DNA of 64,000 bases from the NCBI GenBank assembly GCA_013407085.1, contig JACCGJ010010096.1, positions 62,001-126,000 of the forward strand. The letters run 5' to 3'. Position 1 is the stretch's first letter. Every line of letters begins with the position of its first letter. The notes beneath the pieces were generated by a model. The model had not been told where the DNA came from, ran no database searches, and saw nothing but the letters and a program-made list of their open reading frames with translations. Made by a program: the position numbers and the translations under genes. This stretch comes from Atriophallophorus winterbourni. Taxonomy: Eukaryota > Platyhelminthes > Trematoda > Plagiorchiida > Microphallidae. Shown here in pieces: positions 44,339 to 53,130 of the stretch.

Positions 44339-45277
44339 TTCAAGATTCAAGATTTATGGTTGAAAAAGCAATTAACTTTACAATAACCACAGGGTGGAAA
44401 TATAGGTACAAATGTATATATAAGTATAAATAAAATCAAAATCAATGGGACAATGATAGCTTATTATTAGTTTGGGGAAAAATTCGGATTAGCTCTCATA
44501 TAATCGTCAAGTTTTGATTTGAATATAGATAAGCTGTTTGAGCTTACCAAATCGGAAGGTAGGGAATTCCAAGCAAAGCACACACGTACCGAATAAAAAT
44601 ACCTGCGGCAGTTCCGTTTGGAATGTGGTATTTCCAACTTGCAACCATGGCCACGGCTGTTGCTGGAAGTTTGAAGGTGGAATAATATATCCAGGGGGTG
44701 GGAAACAGTAGTTAGTATTTTGTATGCGAGGATAAGATCACCTCGCATTCTACTTTGTGCAAGTGTCCTCATTTCCAGTTGTCTGAGTCGCCTGGTGAAT
44801 GACATATTTTCGAGACCAATGACCAACTTAGAAGCTCTCCGGTATATGCGATCCAGAAGTAAGATGTCTTTCTGGAGCCATGGTGTCCAGGCTTGTGCGG
44901 CATAATCTAGAACCGGGTGTATATATGTATTCATCATGAGAGAAAAACACCCCGGGGAAAAACGTCCAAATATCCGCCGTAGCATGCCGAGCAGCCGAGA
45001 CGCGCTTTTGTAAACGGTTTCGCATTGTAGACCATTTTTCAAACTGCCGCAAATCCAGACACAGAGGTCCTATTCTTTTTCGGTGTACTCCAGGTTAATG
45101 TCGCCGAGCTTGTATGGATAGGAAAAGCCAAGGTCCCGACCAATCTGAATCATCTTCGACTTTTGCATATTCAATGACAATTTATTTTCAGATGACCATT
45201 TGAACAGAGCACTCAAATCGTTTTGCAGCAAGATAAAATCGTCAGAATTTCTGATTTGCCTCCATACTTTTATATCG
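44339..45277 (-). mobile_element. CR1 3' fragment with RT C-terminal half, second long form
   Basis: Almost identical to 42061-42998 at an offset of about 2,280, including the same TAG and the same 5' truncation, so the two were duplicated as part of one block. Open frame 44467-45042. Confidence 0.92.
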
Positions 45278-45835
45278 TATAGTGCATTCTTAACGTATTA
45301 TTGCCCATTCAGTTCCCATGAAGACTTTATTTTTGTCTTAGTAGTTGGTATGCTTTAAGTGTTCATGGTACTGGTTGAAATACATACATTTCTTGGATAA
45401 TTATCAGAATACATTTTTGTAACAGCTGACCAAGTTTAATTTCGAATTGCATGAGAATTCACGAATGGTGATATTGCTCACACCGGACTCGTTAAAACGG
45501 TAACAGTTGCGTCATTCCAGTCTGCTGCATCTTCAAACTCGCGCGTTTCAGCTTGAAACGTTCAACGGTGAGTTCTTGCTTAGATAATCAAAAATGCCAA
45601 ACGGTTTATTGGCATTGATTTGATGTTAATGTATAGTGCATTCCTAATGTAATATTGACCATTCAGTTAACATGAAGACTTTATTCTTGTATTAGTATTT
45701 CATATGATTTTAGCAATCATGGTGCTGGTTGAAATACATAGACTTGTTTGATAATCATCAGATTACTTGTTTGTAAAACTAACCAAGATTATTTTCCAAT
45801 TGTATGGGATTTCACGAATGGCGATATTGTTTCAA

Positions 45836-46285
45836 TATTCAAGATTCAAGAATTTATGGTCACAAAAAGCAAAAAAACAATTATACGATGTCACTGGAGT
45901 CAAGTAGTATGCCTACTTTGAGTCAATACACAGGCATCGTCAATTTGTTATGTAACAAATAAGTGTCCAAGGTTCGAGTGAATGTTCGGATACAGGGAGA
46001 GGAGATAATTGCTTCAGAAAGGGCATTCCACAGGAAACAGACACGTACCGAATTGAAATATCGACGACAATTAGTACGGGAATAGGGAATTTTTAGTGTC
46101 GCTGAGTGGCTACATGTAATTCCTGATTCACGGTATTCGAACAAATTTTTGAGTGGTTGATCTGGAGTATTCAATATTTTGTAAGTAAGGATAACGTCAC
46201 TTCGATGTCTACGTTAAAGTGGAGTGGGGATTTTTAGCTTTTTTAGCCTTTCCTCGTATGTATGGTTTCGAAAACCACGCACGAG
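45836..46285 (-). mobile_element. CR1-A-like 3' end inserted in the satellite
   Basis: The minus-strand frame 45923-46174 (NTPDQPLKNLFEYRE ... TNCRRYFNSVRVCFLWNAL ... TLDTYLLHNKLTMPVY) matches the CR1-A C-terminus. It starts in 'tattcaagattcaag' and splits the satellite word 'gatattgttcagac', leaving 'ttgtt' on both sides as a likely target duplication. It is distinct from the fragments at 42-45 kb. Confidence 0.88.
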
Positions 46286-46930
46286 TTTGTTCAGACATGA
46301 CTCGTTTAAACGTTAGTAGTTGCGTCATTCCAGTCTGCTGAATCTTCAATTTCGCCCGATTCAGCTTCAAAAATTCAACGGTGAGTACGTGCTTACATCA
46401 TCAAAAACGTCCAACGGTTTATTGCCTTTTATCAGACGTTAACGGACGGACGCATAATTTTGTGCTCTGATACTTTTGAACATTACTCGTCACTCGTTGA
46501 TCCTATTCGGATTATTCTTACACTATTGGATTTCGCTTGAAGAGATCTATTGGACTTAATCAGCTTTAGTGTCCAGTGATCAATATTTCGGAAGTTACTA
46601 TTTTCCACATCACCGTGGAAATTGTGTGCGCGAGCAAAATTTGTTGTCGCAGTTTTGACTTGGTCGGGACCGATATCGTTTGGAAGATCTTTTTCAACTG
46701 AATTCAACAAGCCGTGCATCATTTGTGCAAGATCAAATCTACGATCACCACGACTGTTTTACTTGGTAATTTGCATCCAATACATTGCGATACGTTCCCA
46801 CGCGAACCTCGCAAATTTCATCTCTCAACCGTGAACCGATCGATACGCGCCTAGGTGTTTTAGTGGAAGCTATCAACACCCCCATTCAACGATCAGACGA
46901 CCTTGGCCAGACAACCTCAACAGCTATCGG

Positions 46931-48225
46931 ATGTCTAGACCTACGAAAACTACGTGTCAAATTGGCAGAAAGGGGGTAAGTGTGAAATCGAAAGTAGTGA
47001 TGTGTTATATGTGCTCTACTAAGATACACACTAATTGCGATGACCTTTTGACTAACGAGGCAGTAGTCGTTATTAATAATCCTGAAATTCCTAGTGTCTG
47101 TTATGTGTGCAGCGTCTGTAGAACAAAGTCGTTAAACGGCACCGGACCAATGCATCACAATCAGGAGACCTGGAAAATCGCGTCAAATACTTACAGAACA
47201 GTTCCCAAAAATTTGAGGAAACATTGAAGTCGATAGTAAATGCCCACAATAACTCATTAAAAAGTGAAATCAACCCGAACCCAACGCTACATCCCGTAAC
47301 TCCACAAGTTACTCCGTTACTTAAGGAGAATTTGCGGGAAGCTAAACAGCTGAGTAATGCTAATGCAAGCTGCGACTCAGATGTTAATCAGATTAGAAAG
47401 TCGAAGGGGCGTGTACTGACTGTCCACCAGCAGAATTCCTCTACTTCAAAAACTAATAATAAAATGAAAAGAACTTTGATGAATCTCAGTGTAATTTGCA
47501 CCAATGTGTCTGAGACATCGGGGACACTTTTCTCGAGTAGAAGAACTCACGACATTGAACAATGGTACCAGCTGTGTTCAATGATGGATATGAGCTCAAT
47601 ACTGCCCGATTCAATAACCCGCCTAAGTCGGCACCCCAATTCTCCTCATCTCGATGAACCACGTTTACTGAGAATAACTTTCAAAAGCCAAAAAGAGATG
47701 GAAGACGTTCTGTTAAACTCTTATTTGCTACGTACATTCTCACAGACTAAAAGTCGCATACATGCAGATATTCCGTGGTGGGAGAGAAAAGGTAATTTAA
47801 ACAATGGGAAAAAATGTGACCAACGCAGTGTTGTTCTTCTTGGTGTTCCCGAACACACTGACACTGCTTTAGGAAGTGAAATACAGCACCACGATTACAA
47901 ACAGTGGCTCTACGTTGCCAACAGCATCCGGGCTCACGAGTCAGTGGTGGTGGACACTTTTAGAATACCTCGTTCACCAAACTATAAAGGTGACGGGCCA
48001 AAACCTCTGAAAGTAACATTTTCAACGAAAGGTATGATGGAATCAGTTAGCGCTAACTGGAAAACAAACTATAGGAATCTCCCGAAGGATGTCAGAATGA
48101 GTGATCACAGACTTTCTACGCCTTCTAATGAACTACGGCTTCCACAATCAGACGAGACTCCGATTAGAAACACTGTGGCAATCCCAAAAAACAACACATG
48201 TCCGACTCTCGAAGGGTCGGACTAA
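46931..48225 (+). pseudogene. CR1 ORF1: zinc finger, coiled coil, RRM-like; one frameshift
   Basis: The first frame (46931-47150) holds a PHD-like cysteine/histidine cluster: VVMCYMCSTKIHTNCDDLL, then CYVCSVCRTK. A frameshift near 47150 moves the reading to the frame of 47224-48225 (GDLENRVKYLQNSSQKFEE, a short coiled-coil-like stretch). The C-terminal part has DQRSVVLLGVPEHTD, FRIPRSPNYKGDG and KPLKVTFSTKGM, in the order of the RRM-like ORF1 domain of CR1/L1-type elements. ORF1 proteins bind element RNA. It ends GSD-stop inside the hairpin at 48200, overlapping ORF2 by 28 bases. Confidence 0.75.
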
Positions 48226-49367
48226 TAGACGAGCTTTCAGCCCCATCACTGTATACGAAAACCACAATCAATTGCCTATATACAAACGCACAATGCCTGT
48301 TAAACAAACTAACTGAACGGAAGGATCTCTGCAATCAGCACTCACACGACGTCATAGCAATAACTGAGACATGGTTCCAACCTCACGTGAGCGATCGCGA
48401 GATCTCTATTCCAAACATGACCCTGTTTCGGAGAGACCGCTTAAAAACAGGTGGTGGAGTAGCTGTTTACCACCATGACCGTTTATACTGTACGGTAGTT
48501 ACAGATACTGAACTCGATCTGGAAGACAGTTTATGGTGCAACTTGAAGCTCAAATCAGGCAACAGTTGCATCGTTGGTGTAGTTTACCGTTCACCATCAT
48601 CATCGGATGCGTATAACGAAAACCTCTTAAAAGCAATGCAGTAGGCCGGAAAACAGCGCAATTCGCAATTGCTGATTATGGGAGACTTCAAACTGCCTCA
48701 ACTATATAACCGAGTAGATCATCCACCCCTATCCCTAGACTACAAATTTCGCGAACTGTTCGATTACATCCCCTTGTGTAATCATGTTTTCGATTATACA
48801 CGACAACGAAATTTGCAACAGACCTCTGTTCTAGACCTAGTCTTAACGTCCGAAGCTACAGCCGTTGAAGATGTTCAGTATCACCCTCCGCTGGGTCGAA
48901 GCAACCACCTCGTTCTGCTATTTCAATACGTGTGCAACGCCAGTAGAATTGTAAAGCAAACAAAACAAAATAGAAAAGTGAATTACATTGGTTTGATGAA
49001 AACAATGGTAGCTTTCGATGAACATAATATAAATTTCAGTGATCCGGACTCGCATTGCACAACCCTGACAGATTACATAATCAACATGATACATTTCAAT
49101 TCTAAAAATGTCCCGAAACACAATAGCAAAGAACCACAATTCAGAATTCGCAGTAGGACTAGAAAATGGTTGATAAATCGAAATTTGGCATGGGCTATTC
49201 ACAAGGTCTCCAGAACTAATTCGACGTGGACAAACTTTCGCGAATTGCGGAATCAGGTCACAAATCTCATTCGAGAGGACAAACAATATCACCAGCTTCA
49301 GCTGGCGGTAAGAAGCAGCGAAATCCCAAACTGCTTTATCGAACTGTTAACAACACTACGAAGCTGA
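48198..49367 (+). pseudogene. CR1 ORF2 endonuclease domain, one in-frame TAG
   Basis: 390 codons in a single frame interrupted only by TAG at 48642-48644. Domain blocks: CLYTNAQCLLNKL (Asn), AITETWFQPHV (catalytic Glu), GGGVAVYHHDRL, VGVVYRSPSSS, LIMGDFKLPQL (GDF; the usual Asn is Lys) and LGRSNHLVLLF (the SDH triad motif reads SNH). The two substitutions would weaken or abolish nicking. After about 49295 the reading moves to another frame (49226-49522: RNPKLLYRTVNNTTKLKPG, NALASFYSRVFTPKD). Confidence 0.85.
48200..48222 (+). promoter_or_regulatory. stem-loop at the ORF1 stop/ORF2 start overlap
   Basis: GTCCGAC pairs perfectly with GTCGGAC across a 9-base loop. The ORF2 ATG (48198-48200) is at its 5' foot and the ORF1 stop directly follows its 3' foot. 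Equivalents lie at 55933-55955 and 11660-11682. It may promote termination-reinitiation or another way of reaching ORF2; the function is inferred. Confidence 0.6.
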
Positions 49368-49521
49368 AACCCGGACTAACTGATTCTGTTCCGCAAACCG
49401 CTAACGCTCTAGCCAGTTTTTATTCACGAGTTTTCACCCCCAAGGATAAATTACAACCATCAGAATTGTCAGCACCAATTGTGCGGGGACGATATGTGAT
49501 ATATGCATCAGTTCGGAAATA

Positions 49522-50931
49522 GTGCAGCACCACCTACGCAAGTTGAATATCAACAAGTCCCCGGGAGCTGACGGAATCACACCTGCAATCCTAAAGTTAT
49601 GCGGCAGTCAACTGTGCAAACCACTTTGTGATTTATTTAATCACTCCTTCAGGGAGGGTGTTGTACCTAATGACTGGAAGAGAGGAATCATAACACCCAT
49701 CTACAAAGGTGGAACTCGTTCTGACCCAGCTAATTACCGCCCTGTTACACTCCTTCCAGTGATCTCAAAAATTATGGAGCGAATTGTGTGCGAAAGAATT
49801 GTGAGTCATCTCGAAGACCGAAACTTGTTGTCCGGAGAGCAATATGGATTTAGGAAGTCTCGTTCTTGCTTGACTAACCTACTGGACACACTGGATGACT
49901 GGACGCAGGCAGTGGATAATGGTGGTTGCGTGCATGCGTGTTACTTGGACATATCAAAGGCGTTTGATCGCGTGGACCATTCTATACTGCTGCGCAAGTT
50001 GCACGATGTTGGTATTAATGGGTGCCTTCTTGTCTGGCTGAGAAGTTACCTTCTTGATCGCAAAGCAACTGTATGTATCGATGGTGTGATGTCTGGGAAA
50101 ATCGAGTCCACTAGCGGTGTTCCACAAGGTTCGGTACTTGGTCCGGTTCTCTTTTTGGTCTACATCAACGACCTTCCGAAACTTGTCACAGCCAATATGG
50201 TTCTCTTTGCGGATGATGTTAAAATTTGGATGCGAATCAAGTCAAGCGTGGACTGTTTGCGCTTACAAAGCGATTTGGATCTATTGAACAGCTGGTCGGA
50301 GAGAAATAAACTTCCATTCAACTTCCGAAAGTGTAAAATGTTGCAAATAGGCAAAGATTTTCCATTCTCATACAACCTTGGACCAAATCAACTGGAATGG
50401 ACAACCAAAGAAAAAGACCTCGGCATATGGATTAGTGGAAGTCTGAAGTTTAGCATGCAATGCGAAGCAGTGTACAACCGAGCTAGCCGCATGCTAGGTA
50501 TGCTTCGGCGTATTTTCGGACATTTTTTCCGGGAATCATTCTCCATGCTCATAAATACGTATATTAACCCGGTGATGGATTACTCAGTGCAAGCTTGGGC
50601 ACCGTGGCTACAAAAGGACATCAAGCGGCTCGAGAGGATTTATCACAGAGCAACTAAAATGGTTGGCTGCCTCCGCAACCTACCATATGAGAATCGACTT
50701 GAGCAGCTTAATTTGGATATACTGCTTCGCAGAAGGGATCGATTCGATCTAATACTAACCTACAAAATAATGAACTCCAAGGCACACCCTCTGAGGCATC
50801 TATTTCGCCTCCGGTCAAGCCATGCCACACGTACTCACCCATTTGCATTTGATATTCCACATTCCCACCGGAACTGCCGTCGGTTCTTCTATTCGGTGCG
50901 CGTTTGTTTCTTATGGAACTCCCTACCGTGA
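49522..50931 (+). CDS. CR1 reverse transcriptase, 469 codons open
   Basis: The longest intact RT in the window. Residues 12-24 KSPGADGITPAIL; 55-64 RGIITPIYKG; 70-92 the NYRPVTLLPVISK block; 108-122 GFRKSRSCLTN; 140-153 CYLDISKAFDRVDH with catalytic Asp143; 198-208 SGVPQGSVLGP; 228-236 LFADDVKIW with the catalytic pair Asp231-Asp232. The C-terminal domain contains LGMLRRIFGHF, QAWAPWLQKD and HRNCRRFFYSVRVCFLW. It stops at WNSLP, about 30-35 residues short of relatives. The ATG at 49522 is only where the frame opens; the native protein is the ORF2 fusion starting at 48198. It acts in target-primed reverse transcription of element RNA. Confidence 0.92.
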   Translation: MQHHLRKLNINKSPGADGITPAILKLCGSQLCKPLCDLFNHSFREGVVPNDWKRGIITPIYKGGTRSDPANYRPVTLLPVISKIMERIVCERIVSHLEDRNLLSGEQYGFRKSRSCLTNLLDTLDDWTQAVDNGGCVHACYLDISKAFDRVDHSILLRKLHDVGINGCLLVWLRSYLLDRKATVCIDGVMSGKIESTSGVPQGSVLGPVLFLVYINDLPKLVTANMVLFADDVKIWMRIKSSVDCLRLQSDLDLLNSWSERNKLPFNFRKCKMLQIGKDFPFSYNLGPNQLEWTTKEKDLGIWISGSLKFSMQCEAVYNRASRMLGMLRRIFGHFFRESFSMLINTYINPVMDYSVQAWAPWLQKDIKRLERIYHRATKMVGCLRNLPYENRLEQLNLDILLRRRDRFDLILTYKIMNSKAHPLRHLFRLRSSHATRTHPFAFDIPHSHRNCRRFFYSVRVCFLWNSLP

Positions 50932-51220
50932 GATGTTGTCCAATCATCTAGTGAAAGGATTTTCAGGAACAAATAGGATATATTTATGCGTAGTAATTCC
51001 ACCCTACATCCCGTTTATATAACATGATTTTTTTTCCAAACGAATATTTTTTTACCCATCATACCGCCATAATACATGGCATTTTTTGCAACTACAAAAC
51101 TGACGATCTTTCTAAAGACTCAATCTTTATATATATATATATATTCATTGTCCTTATACGAAGATCCTGTGGTGTACAGCTACGAGCTTTTTTATACCAT
51201 AAATTCTTGAATCTTGAATC

Positions 51221-51948
51221 TAGTGTATTATTGCCCATTCAGTTATCATGAAGACTTTATTTTTGTCTAAGTATTTGATATGATTTTAGCATTCATGGTG
51301 CTGGTTGAAATACATAGACTTGTTTGATAATCATCAGATTACTTGTATGTAAAACTAACCAAGATTATTTTTGAATTGCATGGGAATTCACGAATGGCGA
51401 TATTGTTCAGACATGACTCGTTTAAAGGTTATGAGTTGCGTCATTCAAGTCTGCTGCATCTTCAAACTCGCGTGTTTCAGCTTGAAACATTCAACGGTGA
51501 GTTCTTGCTTACATCATCAAAAACGTCATACGGTTTATTTGCATTGATTTGATGTTAATGTATAGTGCATTTCTAGTGTATTATTGCTTATTCAGTTATC
51601 ATGAAGACTTTATTTTTGTCTTAGTATTTGATGTGATTTTAGCATTCATGTTGCTGGTTAAAATACATAGACTTGTTTGATAATCATCAGATTATTTGTA
51701 TGTATAACTAACCAAGATTATTTTTGAATTGCATGGGAATTCACGAATGGCGATATTGTTCAGACATGACTCGTTTAAAGGTTATGAGTTGCGTCATTCA
51801 AGTCTGCTGCATCTTCAAACTCGCGTGTTTCAGCTTGAAAACGGTGAGTTCTTGCTTACATCATCAAAAATTTCAAATGGTTTATTGGCATTTATTTGAT
51901 GTTAAAGTATAGTGCATTCCTAATGTATTATCACCCATTTAGTTAACA
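51221..51948 (+). repeat. ~350-bp satellite, two units
   Basis: Two units (51229, 51583) plus a partial third (51930), same family as 35.8-46.4 kb but closer to the variant with 'gatatgattttagcattcatg'. A run of alternating AT at 51130-51142 lies just before, in the CR1 3' UTR. Confidence 0.9.
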
Positions 51949-51973
51949 TCCGAATAGTTTTGTAAAACGCCAA

Positions 51974-52528
51974 TTGATGAAGGTAAAATATCAATCCGAA
52001 AAATCTGAGAAAAATTGGCGAGATACAGTTTGTATACCTTACGTAAAATGTACATCTGAAGCGATACTTACAATCTTGAACCAGGCGGTCATACGCGTAA
52101 CTTATAAGAAAATGAAAACTATCCGTTCGGTTCTGATGCACCTCAAGGATAATACGCCTTTTTCTAGCGTTAAAAACAGCATCGACAGAATCAACTGTAA
52201 GGACTGTTCGGGTGTTTATATAGGGCAGACTTCCAGGGAAATTCACACTAGAATCGAAGAACACCGAAAGCGTGTCCGGAGACAGCCCCGGGATGCGAGG
52301 GATTATCAATCCCTTTTTCGTTATTCCGCCTTGGCGGAGCACGTTTTTGATACAGGCCACAGCGTCGATCTAGACAATGTGGTAATGTTGAGACGCGGTA
52401 TTAAACCGTATAGCGAACACTTACATGCGGAGGCGGTCGAAATTGCCAAGGCAGGTCGACTGGCGGTCAATAAGGTGGAATGGGCAGAAATGTCCACAAT
52501 CTGGCGCTCAGCACTGATGCGAAATTAA
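51974..52528 (+). CDS. Penelope-type GIY-YIG endonuclease fragment, 184 codons
   Basis: Residues 75-88 CKDCSGVYIGQTSR carry the GIY-type VYIG motif together with two cysteines (75, 78); HTRIEEHRKRV at 91-101 has the conserved Arg93. AEHVFDTGH (121-129) supplies two histidines, giving the CCHH zinc pattern known from Penelope endonucleases, and HAEAVEIAK (151-159) has the likely catalytic Glu. The N-terminal 70 residues (VCIPYVKCTSEAILTILNQA, KTIRSVLMHLKD) are the usual linker from the RT. In the intact protein this domain nicks DNA to prime reverse transcription. The true start is upstream in the lost RT; the ATG here is arbitrary. Confidence 0.9.
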   Translation: MMKVKYQSEKSEKNWRDTVCIPYVKCTSEAILTILNQAVIRVTYKKMKTIRSVLMHLKDNTPFSSVKNSIDRINCKDCSGVYIGQTSREIHTRIEEHRKRVRRQPRDARDYQSLFRYSALAEHVFDTGHSVDLDNVVMLRRGIKPYSEHLHAEAVEIAKAGRLAVNKVEWAEMSTIWRSALMRN

Positions 52529-52832
52529 ATAATTTTTATTCACCTTATACCTACTAGTTAATTAGATTTTTATTTTTCTTCAAACCCCTTAAACTTAGCC
52601 CCGTTAGTGATGTACTTTTACGTATGTGGGCCGCTGTGTCAACTGACCTTGACCGTGTTCACTTGTATCAGATTGACGTGGATACACACTGTGTGGAAAA
52701 TCGGCCACTGATCCTGGTCATTCCCACGAGACGACACACTGTAGGGGTACTATAGGCTGTTTAGCGGTAAGGTCAAATAAGTGGTGGTGGGTTTACTACT
52801 AATTAATCATGTTCCTTGTCCTGTCTATCACA

Positions 52833-52882
52833 CTTGGTCTGACGAAGCTTCTGTGCCAGAGGTGAAACGTTACACAAAAACT
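52833..52882 (+). ncRNA. hammerhead-like motif in the Penelope 3' region
   Basis: CTGACGA at 52839-52845, helix II CTTCTG/CAGAGG round TGC (6 pairs, one U-G), GAAAC at 52864-52868, then GTT, allowing a 2-bp palindromic helix III (ACGT) and triplet GUU. Hammerheads are documented in Penelope-like elements. Helix I is poor (only AC/GT next to the core), so this copy may be inactive. Confidence 0.45.
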
Positions 52883-53130
52883 ACCCTAACTGATTGCATC
52901 AAATTCGTTTGCATTATGTACATGGTTCTTTATGAAAATTAGCTCTATAATGAATCTACAAACGATTCTAAACGTGGCCAAAATTATTCAAGTTTCAAGA
53001 TTCAAGAATTTATGGTCACGAAAAGCACATATCTTCACAATTACCATATCATAGTAAATATACGTTTAGGAAATAGGTATAAAATAAACGTAATGTCAAG
53101 TATAATCAAGTTGTATATAGTTACCATGAG

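Larger units (their letters stand above)
35795..46427 (+). repeat. ~350-bp satellite with nested insertions, higher-order array
   Basis: Unit landmarks: 'tattattgcccattcagtt', 'catgaagactttatttttg', 'gtactggttgaaatacat', 'ataatcatcagattac', 'ttcgaattgcatgagaattc', 'gttgcgtcattccagtctg', 'caacggtgagttcttgcttac' and 'tgatttgatgttaatgtat'. Units begin near 36020, 36370, 37583, 37930, 38900, 39178, 40726, 41076, 43018, 43375, 45298 and 45650. Five RTE-type elements and seven CR1 fragments lie inside it at equivalent places, so composite units of about 1.2-2.3 kb were amplified as blocks. No coding function. Confidence 0.9.
46428..51220 (+). mobile_element. CR1 retrotransposon, near full length
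   Basis: 5' UTR (about 46430-46930; its start resembles 57470-57560), ORF1 (46931-48225 with one frameshift), ORF2 (48198-50931 with one stop and two frameshifts), 3' UTR, and 3' end 'cttgaatcttgaatc' at 51220. It is inserted in the ~350-bp satellite, which resumes at 'tagtgtattattgccc'. It is the best preserved element here but cannot be autonomous. Confidence 0.93.
51949..52985 (+). mobile_element. 5'-truncated Penelope-like element, copy 1
   Basis: Contains the GIY-YIG endonuclease frame (51974-52528) and about 450 bases of 3' region with a hammerhead-like motif. No Penelope reverse transcriptase precedes it: the satellite runs to about 51948. So it is a 5' truncation that cannot act alone. 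Confidence 0.85.

Noticed and set aside
51920..52360. Minus-strand 146-codon ORF opposite the Penelope endonuclease (also 60075-60515)
   Set aside because: It overlaps the GIY-YIG frame antisense, and the plus strand has clear family motifs.
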